Below are positions 1-8,981 of a stretch of 11,463 bases of DNA, piece after piece (position 1 is the stretch's first letter; each line of letters begins with the position of its first letter). A program made the translations under genes and the position numbers. The DNA is taken from assembly GCA_043742865.1 (NCBI GenBank), contig JAYTXR010000238.1, positions 1-11,463 on the forward strand. The letters run 5' to 3'. Source of the DNA: PALSA-911 sp043742865. GTDB taxonomy: Bacteria; Pseudomonadota; Alphaproteobacteria; Acetobacterales; Acetobacteraceae. The notes under the pieces were generated by a model. The model was not told the origin of the DNA. It ran no database searches and saw only the letters and a list, made by a program, of their open reading frames with translations.

Positions 1-3000
1 AACACCGCTTCCGATACGCCCTGGCTGACACCGTTTGGATTGTCGACGTGTATGTCGTAGCGGGCGGTCCCGTGGCGGACCTGAACATCGAACCGTTTCC
101 AGGTTTTGGGAACACAGGGATCGATGCGCAACTCGGCTCCCTGATGCTGCACCCCCAGGATCCACTCCATGCCCGCCCGGTACATCCAGCCCGCCGATCC
201 CGTGTACCAGGTCCAGCCGCCGCGCCCGACATGCCCCGATGCGGAATAGATATCGGCGGCGATCACATATGGCTCGACCTTGTAGCGATGGGCATCGGCG
301 GCGGTGCGCGCATGATGGATCGGATTGAGCATGGTGAATAATTCCCCGGCACGGTCGCCGTCCCCCCGCATCGCCCAGGCGATCACCGACCAGATGGCGG
401 CGTGGGTGTATTGGCCGCCATTCTCGCGGATACCGGGGGGATAGCCCTTGACATAGCCGGGATCGACGGCGGTGCGATCGAACGGCGGCGTGAACAGCAG
501 CGCCAGCCCGTCATGGCGGCGCGTCAGTTGCTCATCCACCGCCGCCATCGCCCGATCCACCCGCATCAGGTCGGCGGCCCCTGAGATGACCGCCCAGGAT
601 TGCGCGATCGCATCGATCCGACATTCGCTGCTGGCGGCCGAGCCCAGCGGCGTGCCGTCATCGAAATAGCCGCGCCGATACCACCCGCCATCCCAGGCCT
701 CCCGCTCGATCGCCGCCAGCAAGGCGGCCGCATGCTGCCGCCAAACCTCGGCGCGGGCTGTTTCGCCACGCGCCTGCGCCACCGGCGCGAATTCCTGCAA
801 GGCCGCATGCAGAAACCAGCCGAGCCAGACGCTCTCGCCCCTGCCCGCCTCGCCGACCCGGCTCATGCCGTCATTCCAGTCGCCGGTTCCGATCAGCGGC
901 AATCCGTGCGACCCGACGGCCAAAGCGTGGTCCAGCCCCAGGGCGCAATGCTCGAACAGCGAGGCCGTCATTGTTGATACCGTCGGATGAAAATAGGCCT
1001 CGTGCTCCTGCTCGCCCAGCGCCGGGCCTTCCAGAAATGGCACTCTTTCATCCAGCACGGCGTGGTCCGCGGTCACCGACAGGTAGCGGGAGGTAGCGTA
1101 GGCAAGCCAGACCCGGTCATCGGAAATCCGCGTCCGCACGCCCTGTCCCGCCGGCGGCAGCCACCAATGCTGCACATCGCCCTCGGGAAACTGCCTGGCA
1201 GCGGCGCGCAGCAAATGCGCCCGGGTCAGATCCGGGCGCACCGGCGCCAGCGCCATGCCGTCCTGCAGCTGATCGCGAAAGCCGAACGCGCCGCTGGCCT
1301 GATAGAAGCCCGCGCGCGCCCAGACCCGGCAGGCAAGGGTCTGATACAGCAGCCAGCCATTCAGCATTATGTCCATCGAGCGGTCGGGGGTGGTTACCTG
1401 GGTCGCACCCACGATGGCTTCCCAATGGCGGGTTACCGCGGCCATGACCCCGTCGAGGTCAATGCCACCATACCGCGCGATCAGCCGTTGCGCGTTTTCC
1501 TCCGTTTCCGTGGCACCCAGCAGGAACACAATTTCGACACTCTGGCCGGGATGCAGTTCGAAGCCGGTCTGCAGCGCCGCGCAGGGATCGAGGCCAGCGC
1601 CGACATGGTTGGACAGCGGTTGCTGACGCGCCATTGCCGCCGGCCAGGCCAGGCTGGCGTTACGACCGATGAACTCGCGCCGGTCGCCGGTAACGCGGAC
1701 CTCGCGACCAGGCATGGCGGCAAACGCGACATAAGCGCCAAATGCGGTGTTCCAGGGGTTGCGCGCCAGGATACCGCCGCTTGCGGGGTCGCGCTCGGTG
1801 ACGATCATCGGCGCCGAAGCCGCCCGCGAGGGGCCCAAAGCCCATTCCACATAGCCGGTCACTGACAGCCGACGGGTGCGGCCCGTGGTGTTTCGCAATG
1901 TCAGCCGGGAGATCTTGACCGGATCCTCCACTGGCACGAACGCCAGCAGATCGGCTTCAATCCCATGCGCCGTGCTGCGAAAGCGGCTGTAGCCCATGCC
2001 GTGATGGATCTGATAGCGCCCGGCACGCAGGCGAATCGGCAGCGCGGTGGGTCCCCAGACCGCCCCGCTCTCCTCATCGCGCAGATAGAGGATGTCGCCG
2101 GGACGATCGCCAACGGGATCGTTGGACCAGGGGGTCAGCTGGTTCTCCCGGCTGTTCTGCCACCAGCTGTACCCGCCGCCATCGGCCGTGACCTGGAAGC
2201 CGAATTCGGGATTGGCGATGACATTGGTCCAGGGCGCCGGCGTTGTCTGCCCATCCCGCAACAACGTGACGTATTCGCGGCCATTTGCGGCAAAACCGCC
2301 CTGTCCGTTGAAAAATTCCAGCTCCGGTGCGGGCCAGCCTGGCTCGCCGATTTCCGGCGCCAGCAATCGCTGCGCTGCGGGAGCGAGGCCGGCTTGATCA
2401 TCGAGACGGTCGAGCTGATCGGCCAGCGTGCCGCGCCGGCTGACCAGCACCACCCGCGCGACACTTAGCAACAGAGCCCGCGCCTCCGGGCGAACCAGGT
2501 CCGCCCGGAGCTCGAACACGCTGCCCGGCACGGCGCCGCCGCTGAGCGCGATCCGCGCCTGGCCCATCCGCACCGCGGCGTCGAGGGCGAGTTGCAAATC
2601 CTGGTTATAAGAAGCCGGCTTTTCGTTCAGGATCACCAGATCGACGGCGATCTGTTTCATCCGCCAGTATTCATGCGCCTGCAGCAGCTGGCGAACCAGG
2701 TCGACATCCTCGGCCTCGTCAATGCGGACCAGCAGGATCGGCAGGTCGCCGGAAATTCCGTGCGCCCATAGCAGAGCCGGGCCGGCGCCGCCGCGCCGCA
2801 GCACATCCGATGGCGGCCGCAACAGCGGGTTGGCGTAGATCAAATGGCCGGCAAGACGCTGGAACCGGGCGGCATCGCTCCGTCCGATGGCGAGATGGCG
2901 CAGCTGCACCTGAGCTTGGGTCCAGGCAAGGATGAACGCCCGTTCGCAAGCCGCCCGATCGCAATGGCGGTCGGCGAGGTCGAGCACGGCTTTGCGGCTT

Positions 3001-6000
3001 TCCGCCGCCATCGTCCAGAACGCCAGCCGCGCGGTCCCCCCTGGCGCGATCCGCACCCGGCGACGCAGGCTGAAAACAGGATCCAGGACGGTTCCGACGC
3101 TGCCCGTCAGCGAACGCCCGCCGGCCATCGCGTCAGCGTTGCGCAGCCCATTGCCCCGCCCCAGGAAGGCGGCGCGGTCAGTCTCCACGTGCAGATCGCC
3201 GATCGTCTCGCCTTCGATGACGACAAGATGCGCGGCCCAGATCTCGGACTCAGCCTGGGACCGCCGCCGACGCGTCGCCAGCAGGATGCCGGAATCGGCA
3301 AGATATTCGGTCTGCACAAATAGCTTGGAAAACGCCGGATGTGCGGCGTCATCGGCCGGGGCCGCCAGCACGATCTCCATGTAGGATGTGACTTCGATCT
3401 CCCGCGCGAGGGGGCCGGTATTGGTGAGGGCAAGGCGGCGAACCTCCGCATCTTCTTCGGCAGAGACGACGATCTCCATCCGGGTCAGCAGCGTGCCGTC
3501 CCGCCGGGTGATCTCCGCGCGCTCCTCGTTAAAGTTAATATCGTAACTATCCGCGGTGACGCCGCTTGGCTGAAAGCCGGCCGACCAGACGCCATCGCTG
3601 ACGACGTCACGCAGGAACAGGTAGGAGCCCCAATCGTCGCAAGTGGCATCTTCCCGCCAACGGGTGACCGCGCGGCCCCGCCAACGGCTGTAGCCGGAGC
3701 CCGCGGCCGTCACCATGACGCTGTAGCGGCCATTGGAAAGCACGTGGGTCGCCGGCGCCGCGCCATGCGGCGAGGTCAGCCGACGCGACATAGGCAGATC
3801 CGGTTCGCCGGCGCGAATGCCGCGCTGCGCCTGTTCCGCCTCTTCTTCCGGCGCCAGAGCGTTGCGCGGGGTTCGTTCCTGCAGCAGCAGCTCCGTCGCC
3901 TGGACCCGGGGCTCGGCGTGAAAGCGGGTCCGCATGATGCCGTCCTGCACAGCGTTTAGAATGGCAACGATCGTCATGCCCTGGTGATGCGCCATATAGG
4001 CACGGATCACCGCGACCTCCTGGCCCTCGCGCAGACGCGCCGGCGTGTAGTCCAGCGCCTCGTAGAAGCCATGCACCCCCAGACCGCCGGCCGCGGCGAG
4101 GCGGAGGAAGTTTCCTGCCGCGGCAATCGGGTCCACCATGGCCGCGAGCGCGGTCGCATATGGGGCGATCACGGCGCTTTCGCCTAGCCCGCGCTTCAGC
4201 GCCAGGTCCGGTATGCCAAAATTCGAATATTGGTAGGTCAGCTCCAGGTCGCGGGCATTGTACGCCGCCTCCGACATCCCCCAGGGCAGGCCGCGCTGCG
4301 CGGCGTAGGTCCTCTGCCGGCGCACGATCCGCCGGTTCGTGGTCGCCAACAGGCTGCCGGTGGGCGCGCGCATCACCAAAGACGGCATCAGATACTCGAA
4401 CATCGAACCGGACCAGGAGATCAGCGCCGCGCCTCGCGCGGTCGCGGTCATCGAACGGCCCAGCCGGAACCAGTCTGCAACCGGCGCCTGGCCCTGAGCG
4501 ATGGCCCAGAAGATCGCCAGCCGCGCCTCGGAGGCCAGCAGATCGTAGCAGCTAGAGTCCAGGCTGTTGTCGCTGGTCCGAAATCCGATCGACAGCAGCT
4601 TGCGGTCGGGATCGAGCAGGAAATCGAAGCGCATGGCTTCGGCCATTCCGCGAGCGCGCGATGCCACTTCGCGCAAGCGCAGCTCCAATTTTCGGGCGCT
4701 TGTAGCGGTGCAGCCGCTACCGGCTGAGCCGGCCGCCAGATCGGCAAGGCTGGGGAGGGGTGCGGCGGCGGCGTCGAGTCCAGGCTCGGGCATACGGATC
4801 AGCAGCGCCAGGTCCCGCATCTGCCCCTCCGCGGACCCGGCGGTGGCTTTCGCCCAGGCCAGGATTTCCGCGGTTTCCAGGCCTGGCTGCGCATCATGCA
4901 ACGCGCTCGCGGTATCGACGAGCCGTGCGGTTTGCACCCGTATGCCGGTGTCGTACGCCGTGTCGTTCGCCGGATCCGCGCGCGCTGCCGCGATGCTCCG
5001 TGCCAGGGCATCGAGCGCATCCTCGACCAGCTGACAGGAAGCTCGAGCGCCGGCTTGGGTAAAATGCGCTGCACGGAGCGTCTGACGGGTGACCTCCTGG
5101 GTGTCCTCGAGACCGTCCAAGGTCCATTTTCCGGACAGCGGGGCGATCATCCAGGCCTCGCAGGCATTGGCCAGCGCGATCAGGTGGCCGGCGAGGTTGC
5201 CACTATCGACCGACGAGACATATTTCGGATCAAGCGGACGTAAATCGGTCGTATCATACCAATTGAAAAAATGCCCCTCGAGCCGAGCGAGCCGGTCCAT
5301 TGTGCCCAGCGTCGCCTCCATCCGCTCGACCGCATCGTGTAGTCCCAGCCAGCCGAAATCGCGGGCAGCGGCAACCGAAAGCAAATACAATCCGATATTG
5401 GTCGGCGACGTCCGATGCGCCACGACCGGCTTCGGATCTTCCTGAAAGTTATCCGGCGGCAGAAAATGCTCAGCTGGGGTCACGAAGGTTTCGAAAAACC
5501 GCCAGGTCCGCCGCGCGATCTGCCGCAGCGCCTGCTGGTCCTCGGCCGAGGCGACTAGGCTGTCGCGGCGGATCGGGGTGCGACTGGCCCACCAGGCGAC
5601 CGCGGGAGCGGACAGCCACAGCGCGGCGAACGCTAGCGCGATGACCGGGACGCCCGGCTGTGCCACCGCCGCAACCGCCACGGCCAGGACCGCCACGACG
5701 AGCGTGCCGGCCATCCGCCGGTACTGGCCGACGACTTCTTGCCGTAGCGAGGATTTCGCCAGATTGGATTTAGCCAAATCAGACTTAGCCAGATCAGACT
5801 TAGCCTGGGCCGCCGTCGTCCACTCCAGCAGCCGTCGGCGGGTCACGAACAGACGGGTCAGGGTACGCAGAATGGCGTCGGCCATCCGCGACGCCTGCTC
5901 GCCCAGCAGGATGACAACCAATGCCACCTGCATGGCGGCCAGACGCAGATCTTCCTCCCACTCCTTCAGGTAGTTTCGAACGGACGCGGTATCGCGGCGG

Positions 6001-8570
6001 GGAATAACATTGGCGAGCACCGGCAGCAGCGGTGGCAGCACGATCGTTAGCAACAGCAAGCCGGTCCAGAACCGCGCCGGATCGAAATCCAGCCGCCAGC
6101 CGCAGAGCAGACCCATCAGGGTGGCCGGCGCGGTCAGGCTGCGGCGCAGATTGTCGAGCATTTTCCAGCGCCCGAGCGGTGGCAGGCGCGTCCGGCCAAA
6201 TATCCAGGGCAGCAGTTGCCAGTCCCCGCGCGTCCACCGGTGCTGGCGCGACAGCGCGACATCGTAACGGACGGGAAATTCCTCGACGACCTCGACATCG
6301 GTTACCAGACCGGCACGGGCAAAAATTCCCTCGAACAGATCATGACTGAGCATCGTGTTGTCAGGAACACGTCCGGCCAGGGCCTGCTCAAAGAAATCGA
6401 CGTCGTAGATGCCTTTGCCGGCGTAGGAGCCTTCGTCGAACATATCCTGATAGACATCCGAGATCGCGGCGGCATAGGGATCTATCCCGGCTGCGGACGA
6501 GAAGCAGTGCTGGAACACCGAAGCCTCGGTTCCCGTCGGCAAGGACGGCGTGACCCTCGGCTGCAATATGCCATGCCCCTGCACGACGCGGCGCCGGGCC
6601 GGGTCCAGAACCGGGCGGTTCAGCGGGTGCGCCATCTTGCCGATCAGGCGCCGAATTGTCTCGCGCGGCAGCCTTGTGTCGGAGTCCAGCGTGATCACAT
6701 AGCGCACGGCTTGCGGAGCGGCGGGCGGGCTGCCCGACAAAGCCAGGAAGCTGGTATCGGTCGCGCCACGCAGCAGGCGGTTCAATTCATGCAGCTTGCC
6801 GCGCTTGCGCTCCCAGCCCATCCAGACGCCCTCGGCGGCATTCCATTGCCGATGCCGATGCAGCAGCCGGAACCGCTGGCCGGCGCGGTTGGCCGGATAT
6901 TGCCGGTTCAGCCTGTCGATGCCCTCGATGGCGGCCTGAAGTAGCGGCTCGTCGCTGGAAGCGGCCTCGGCCGGGGCGTCCATCCAGTCGGTGAGTAGAG
7001 CGAAGGTGACTTCGCCGTCCGGGCTGGTCAGATAATGGATTTCCAGCCTTTCGATCTGCTCGGCGATGGCCGCCTCGCCGGTCAGCAATGTCGGCATCAC
7101 CACCAGCGTGCGCAGTTCCACCGGCACGCCCTGGCGCAGCGCGAGCCCCGGCAGCGCCGCCGGTGGAAACCAGCTGGTGATCGCCCGATTGACCAGCGCG
7201 ACCGCGACCTCCGCTGCAGGAAAGACACTGAGAGCGGCAAACACCACCAGGCCCCAGCCTCCCAACCCGCGCTCGGCAAGGCCGTTCACCGCCAGCGCAC
7301 CCATGACGAAGGTCAGCGCGAAGATGGCGCCGACATAACCGCCCAGGCCCAGCCGGAGCCACGCCCGGCACAGCCCGTGCCGCAAGGTGGGACGAAAGCC
7401 GATGGCGGCCTCGAACGCGGGCCGGCCCTGCCCGATCAAGTAATATCCGGGATCGTCGAGGCGATCGGCCGCGGATGGCGGGGTCTCGCGCGGGCGCGTC
7501 CAGATCGTACGCAGCACCTCCTGCGTGATCTCGATCTCGGTCAGCCCGGATCCCCGCGCTAATTCCTCGATGGAAGTGCGGTAGCTGTTGCGGGTGGGAA
7601 AATCCATTTCCGCCATAGCGCTGGCGTCGCGCAGCTGCGCATCCACCAGGCTGACGCTCTCAAACCATTCGGTCCAGTCGACGGTCGAAATCATCCGCAT
7701 GCTGGTGATTATGTTGCGGACGGTGACGCTCATCGCCGCCTGGTTCTGGTGGACGTCCCGCACGATGGCGTCGGCGGTGGTGCCCTGCGCCTCCAACTGT
7801 TCTTCCAGCCAGAGCAGCGCCGGCGTGGTCTCGGGATCCTGATCGCGCAGCCGCTGCACGAGCTGCACGGCAAAGGTCGAGTGCAACGGACCCGGGGGAA
7901 TGCCGGCAAGTCCGCCAGGCAGCGCCGCCTTCAAGGCCCCGCCCTGCAGATGCCCGTCGTCCTTCAGATGTCCGTCTGGGCGCAGAATGGCATCGGCGAC
8001 ACGATCGGCCTGCTCGCGCTCCGAGCGATTGTCAACGATACGCGTGGCGGCACGCCGCAGGTTTTCCACCAACACGATCCGCAACGTGATCGAAACCGCC
8101 CAAAGCTCGCCGATCGTGAGCGGCTGGACCCGCTGATAGGACTGGACGAATTCGCGCAGCATATCGATATCGAAGCGGCTATCGGTATGCGCGACGAACG
8201 CCCATGCCAGGCCGAGAACCCGCGGATAGCCGATAAACGGTCCAGCGGCCAGCTTGGGCAATTGGCGATAATATCCCGACGGAAGATCGCTCCGTATCTC
8301 ACGAACCTGGGCTGCCAATACGTGATAATTATCGACCAGCCATTGTGCCGCGGGGGTCAGATTCTGACCAATGGCGGCAGCTTCCATCAGCAAGTTATGC
8401 GCGTTGAGCAACTGGCGGTAATTGTCGCGCACTCGCCTGGACACCGGCTGCTCCGCAGCACCAGGCCCCGCGATTAGCTGCGCCTTGGCAAGACTTTCGG
8501 CATGCTGCTTCAGACGCTCGATGCTGAACAGCTCGCCGCGCACAAGATCGTCGGTGATCCAGGGCGACAT
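1..8570 (-). CDS. ndvB: Cyclic beta-1,2-glucan synthase NdvB/ChvB/Cgs, 3' end outside the window
   Basis: This inner-membrane enzyme makes periplasmic cyclic beta-1,2-glucan from UDP-glucose (initiation, elongation, chain-length control, cyclisation). The frame has 2,856 codons without a stop and runs off at position 1; family members are about 2,830-2,900 residues, so only a short tail is missing. Residues 1-400 are the family N-terminal region, including LFSIERLKQHAESLAKAQ. Hydrophobic segments lie near 405-460, 805-850 and 950-1000. The GT84 domain has the DSD motif at 629-631, HDLFEG, and RQHRWTRGDWQ at 775-785. The central glycoamylase-like domain has NIGLYLLS from 1058, FFNWYDT around 1103, MFEY around 1391 and AHHQGM at 1527-1532. 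The GH94 part has two related GYSxW...YLRD modules (from about 1615 and about 2123) and GDWNDGM from 2563, containing the family's acid Asp. ATG 8570 is chosen because GGAGAA lies 6 nt upstream and homology begins just after it. Odd feature: a four-unit AKSxL repeat at 923-942. Identity is near certain. Confidence 0.96.
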   Translation of the reverse strand, partial: MSPWITDDLVRGELFSIERLKQHAESLAKAQLIAGPGAAEQPVSRRVRDNYRQLLNAHNLLMEAAAIGQNLTPAAQWLVDNYHVLAAQVREIRSDLPSGYYRQLPKLAAGPFIGYPRVLGLAWAFVAHTDSRFDIDMLREFVQSYQRVQPLTIGELWAVSITLRIVLVENLRRAATRIVDNRSEREQADRVADAILRPDGHLKDDGHLQGGALKAALPGGLAGIPPGPLHSTFAVQLVQRLRDQDPETTPALLWLEEQLEAQGTTADAIVRDVHQNQAAMSVTVRNIITSMRMISTVDWTEWFESVSLVDAQLRDASAMAEMDFPTRNSYRTSIEELARGSGLTEIEITQEVLRTIWTRPRETPPSAADRLDDPGYYLIGQGRPAFEAAIGFRPTLRHGLCRAWLRLGLGGYVGAIFALTFVMGALAVNGLAERGLGGWGLVVFAALSVFPAAEVAVALVNRAITSWFPPAALPGLALRQGVPVELRTLVVMPTLLTGEAAIAEQIERLEIHYLTSPDGEVTFALLTDWMDAPAEAASSDEPLLQAAIEGIDRLNRQYPANRAGQRFRLLHRHRQWNAAEGVWMGWERKRGKLHELNRLLRGATDTSFLALSGSPPAAPQAVRYVITLDSDTRLPRETIRRLIGKMAHPLNRPVLDPARRRVVQGHGILQPRVTPSLPTGTEASVFQHCFSSAAGIDPYAAAISDVYQDMFDEGSYAGKGIYDVDFFEQALAGRVPDNTMLSHDLFEGIFARAGLVTDVEVVEEFPVRYDVALSRQHRWTRGDWQLLPWIFGRTRLPPLGRWKMLDNLRRSLTAPATLMGLLCGWRLDFDPARFWTGLLLLTIVLPPLLPVLANVIPRRDTASVRNYLKEWEEDLRLAAMQVALVVILLGEQASRMADAILRTLTRLFVTRRRLLEWTTAAQAKSDLAKSDLAKSNLAKSSLRQEVVGQYRRMAGTLVVAVLAVAVAAVAQPGVPVIALAFAALWLSAPAVAWWASRTPIRRDSLVASAEDQQALRQIARRTWRFFETFVTPAEHFLPPDNFQEDPKPVVAHRTSPTNIGLYLLSVAAARDFGWLGLHDAVERMEATLGTMDRLARLEGHFFNWYDTTDLRPLDPKYVSSVDSGNLAGHLIALANACEAWMIAPLSGKWTLDGLEDTQEVTRQTLRAAHFTQAGARASCQLVEDALDALARSIAAARADPANDTAYDTGIRVQTARLVDTASALHDAQPGLETAEILAWAKATAGSAEGQMRDLALLIRMPEPGLDAAAAPLPSLADLAAGSAGSGCTATSARKLELRLREVASRARGMAEAMRFDFLLDPDRKLLSIGFRTSDNSLDSSCYDLLASEARLAIFWAIAQGQAPVADWFRLGRSMTATARGAALISWSGSMFEYLMPSLVMRAPTGSLLATTNRRIVRRQRTYAAQRGLPWGMSEAAYNARDLELTYQYSNFGIPDLALKRGLGESAVIAPYATALAAMVDPIAAAGNFLRLAAAGGLGVHGFYEALDYTPARLREGQEVAVIRAYMAHHQGMTIVAILNAVQDGIMRTRFHAEPRVQATELLLQERTPRNALAPEEEAEQAQRGIRAGEPDLPMSRRLTSPHGAAPATHVLSNGRYSVMVTAAGSGYSRWRGRAVTRWREDATCDDWGSYLFLRDVVSDGVWSAGFQPSGVTADSYDINFNEERAEITRRDGTLLTRMEIVVSAEEDAEVRRLALTNTGPLAREIEVTSYMEIVLAAPADDAAHPAFSKLFVQTEYLADSGILLATRRRRSQAESEIWAAHLVVIEGETIGDLHVETDRAAFLGRGNGLRNADAMAGGRSLTGSVGTVLDPVFSLRRRVRIAPGGTARLAFWTMAAESRKAVLDLADRHCDRAACERAFILAWTQAQVQLRHLAIGRSDAARFQRLAGHLIYANPLLRPPSDVLRRGGAGPALLWAHGISGDLPILLVRIDEAEDVDLVRQLLQAHEYWRMKQIAVDLVILNEKPASYNQDLQLALDAAVRMGQARIALSGGAVPGSVFELRADLVRPEARALLLSVARVVLVSRRGTLADQLDRLDDQAGLAPAAQRLLAPEIGEPGWPAPELEFFNGQGGFAANGREYVTLLRDGQTTPAPWTNVIANPEFGFQVTADGGGYSWWQNSRENQLTPWSNDPVGDRPGDILYLRDEESGAVWGPTALPIRLRAGRYQIHHGMGYSRFRSTAHGIEADLLAFVPVEDPVKISRLTLRNTTGRTRRLSVTGYVEWALGPSRAASAPMIVTERDPASGGILARNPWNTAFGAYVAFAAMPGREVRVTGDRREFIGRNASLAWPAAMARQQPLSNHVGAGLDPCAALQTGFELHPGQSVEIVFLLGATETEENAQRLIARYGGIDLDGVMAAVTRHWEAIVGATQVTTPDRSMDIMLNGWLLYQTLACRVWARAGFYQASGAFGFRDQLQDGMALAPVRPDLTRAHLLRAAARQFPEGDVQHWWLPPAGQGVRTRISDDRVWLAYATSRYLSVTADHAVLDERVPFLEGPALGEQEHEAYFHPTVSTMTASLFEHCALGLDHALAVGSHGLPLIGTGDWNDGMSRVGEAGRGESVWLGWFLHAALQEFAPVAQARGETARAEVWRQHAAALLAAIEREAWDGGWYRRGYFDDGTPLGSAASSECRIDAIAQSWAVISGAADLMRVDRAMAAVDEQLTRRHDGLALLFTPPFDRTAVDPGYVKGYPPGIRENGGQYTHAAIWSVIAWAMRGDGDRAGELFTMLNPIHHARTAADAHRYKVEPYVIAADIYSASGHVGRGGWTWYTGSAGWMYRAGMEWILGVQHQGAELRIDPCVPKTWKRFDVQVRHGTARYDIHVDNPNGVSQGVSEAV
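5752..5805 (-). repeat. 15-bp in-frame tandem repeat inside ndvB
   Basis: About 3.6 copies of a 15-bp unit, approximately gatttagccaaatca on the plus strand, start at 5752, 5767, 5782 and 5797. Read on the minus strand they encode AKSDL, AKSDL, AKSNL and AKSSL (residues 923-942). The unit length is a multiple of three, so changes in copy number keep the frame. The block lies in the cytosolic-looking linker between the helix ending in the basic FVTRRRLLEW stretch and the next hydrophobic segment. It uses AAA/AAG, TCT and GAT codons and is visibly more AT-rich than the flanking gene. Divergence between the units suggests an old slippage expansion. The S-[DN]-L-x-x spacing resembles pentapeptide repeats, but four units are too few to claim that fold. 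Confidence 0.85.
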
Positions 8571-8696
8571 TCCCGCTTCTCCAGGCCGCCGGCGGGGCAA
8601 CCCGATCACCGGCTTATCCGCCCTTGTATCACAAGCGCCGGTATCAGCGGGGCCACCGGGCTCACCGGAGTCCCCTCTGGGTTCATTTTCGCCGGC
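8571..8696 (-). other. ndvB leader with two overlapping micro-ORFs
   Basis: This 126-nt stretch separates the stop of the 90-codon ORF from the ndvB start. It is in frame with ndvB and has no stop of its own, but the only possible starts are GTG 8609 and TTG 8600, and its translation (rich in Gly, Pro, Asp and Arg) does not resemble the family N-terminus. In other frames there are two micro-ORFs: ATG 8700 to TGA 8683-8685 (MSRRK), and ATG 8686 to TGA 8606-8608 (26 codons, beginning MNPEGTPVSP). Both are joined to the preceding ORF by ATGA overlaps. They may be translated leader ORFs or chance; I see no conserved domain in them. Confidence 0.3.
8577..8582 (-). promoter_or_regulatory. Ribosome binding site of ndvB
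   Basis: GGAGAA on the minus strand, 6 nt before the ATG at 8570. It supports this start over the in-frame GTG at 8609 and TTG at 8600, and the NdvB-like sequence begins directly after this ATG. Confidence 0.65.
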
Positions 8697-8969
8697 TCAT
8701 TCTGGCCGGCGGACCCTTTGGATCAGCCAGGAAACCCAGAGCGTGATCCCCGCAGGCGGCTGCCGACCCTGTAGGGCATACCGAGACGAACGAAAACGTG
8801 CCACGGCGGGCGACAGGCCGAGTTTGGACCGGAATCGCAGCTCGGCCTGCTGCGGATCGGGTCCCGCGCTGCCTCGCGGGGACTGCCGACCTTCCTGGCG
8901 AAGATAGGGGCCCATGTCCATCTTAAGAGACGGACGAGCGATTTCTGTATCCGATAGGTTATGGCTCAT
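8697..8969 (-). CDS. Hypothetical 90-residue basic protein upstream of ndvB
   Basis: I do not recognise this protein. It begins MSHNLSDTEIARPSLKMDMG and ends WLIQRVRRPE. The best argument for it is a strong Shine-Dalgarno, GGAGGG, 6 nt before the ATG. It is rich in Arg (13 of 90), mainly in the RFRSK and RFRSSRY stretches, and has a short hydrophobic patch (ITLWVSWLI) near the end, too short for a confident membrane helix. By hand count about two thirds of its codons end in G or C, roughly 75% in the first ndvB codons, so its coding signature is weaker. It shares the ndvB frame and is separated from the ndvB start by one TGA plus 42 sense codons. It could be a real small protein, a regulatory leader ORF, or a degraded N-terminal extension. 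No signal peptide is visible. Confidence 0.4.
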   Translation of the reverse strand: MSHNLSDTEIARPSLKMDMGPYLRQEGRQSPRGSAGPDPQQAELRFRSKLGLSPAVARFRSSRYALQGRQPPAGITLWVSWLIQRVRRPE

Positions 8970-8975
8970 CCGAAA

Positions 8976-8981
8976 CCCTCC
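8976..8981 (-). promoter_or_regulatory. Strong Shine-Dalgarno of the 90-codon upstream ORF
   Basis: GGAGGG on the minus strand, 6 nt upstream of ATG 8969. It is a better match to the anti-Shine-Dalgarno than the site in front of ndvB, which suggests ribosomes load on the message here first. Confidence 0.5.

Noticed and set aside
1..60. Possible end of ndvB inside the window
   Set aside because: The frame has no stop down to position 3 and still reads as GH94 C-terminal sequence, so the gene continues past the left edge.
987..1865. Plus-strand open frame of 292 codons and several similar ones (for example 3339-3959, 6216-6944, 7749-8477)
   Set aside because: All lie opposite the ndvB coding frame, which carries recognisable motifs across the same positions; their translations are Arg/Gln-rich with no recognisable family.
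5752..5805. CRISPR-like or mobile-element repeat
   Set aside because: The units are contiguous, 15 bp, without spacers, and in frame inside ndvB. This is a coding tandem repeat.
8600..8609. Alternative ndvB starts GTG 8609 or TTG 8600
   Set aside because: Neither improves on the ATG at 8570, which has GGAGAA 6 nt upstream and lies directly before the family-like N-terminus.
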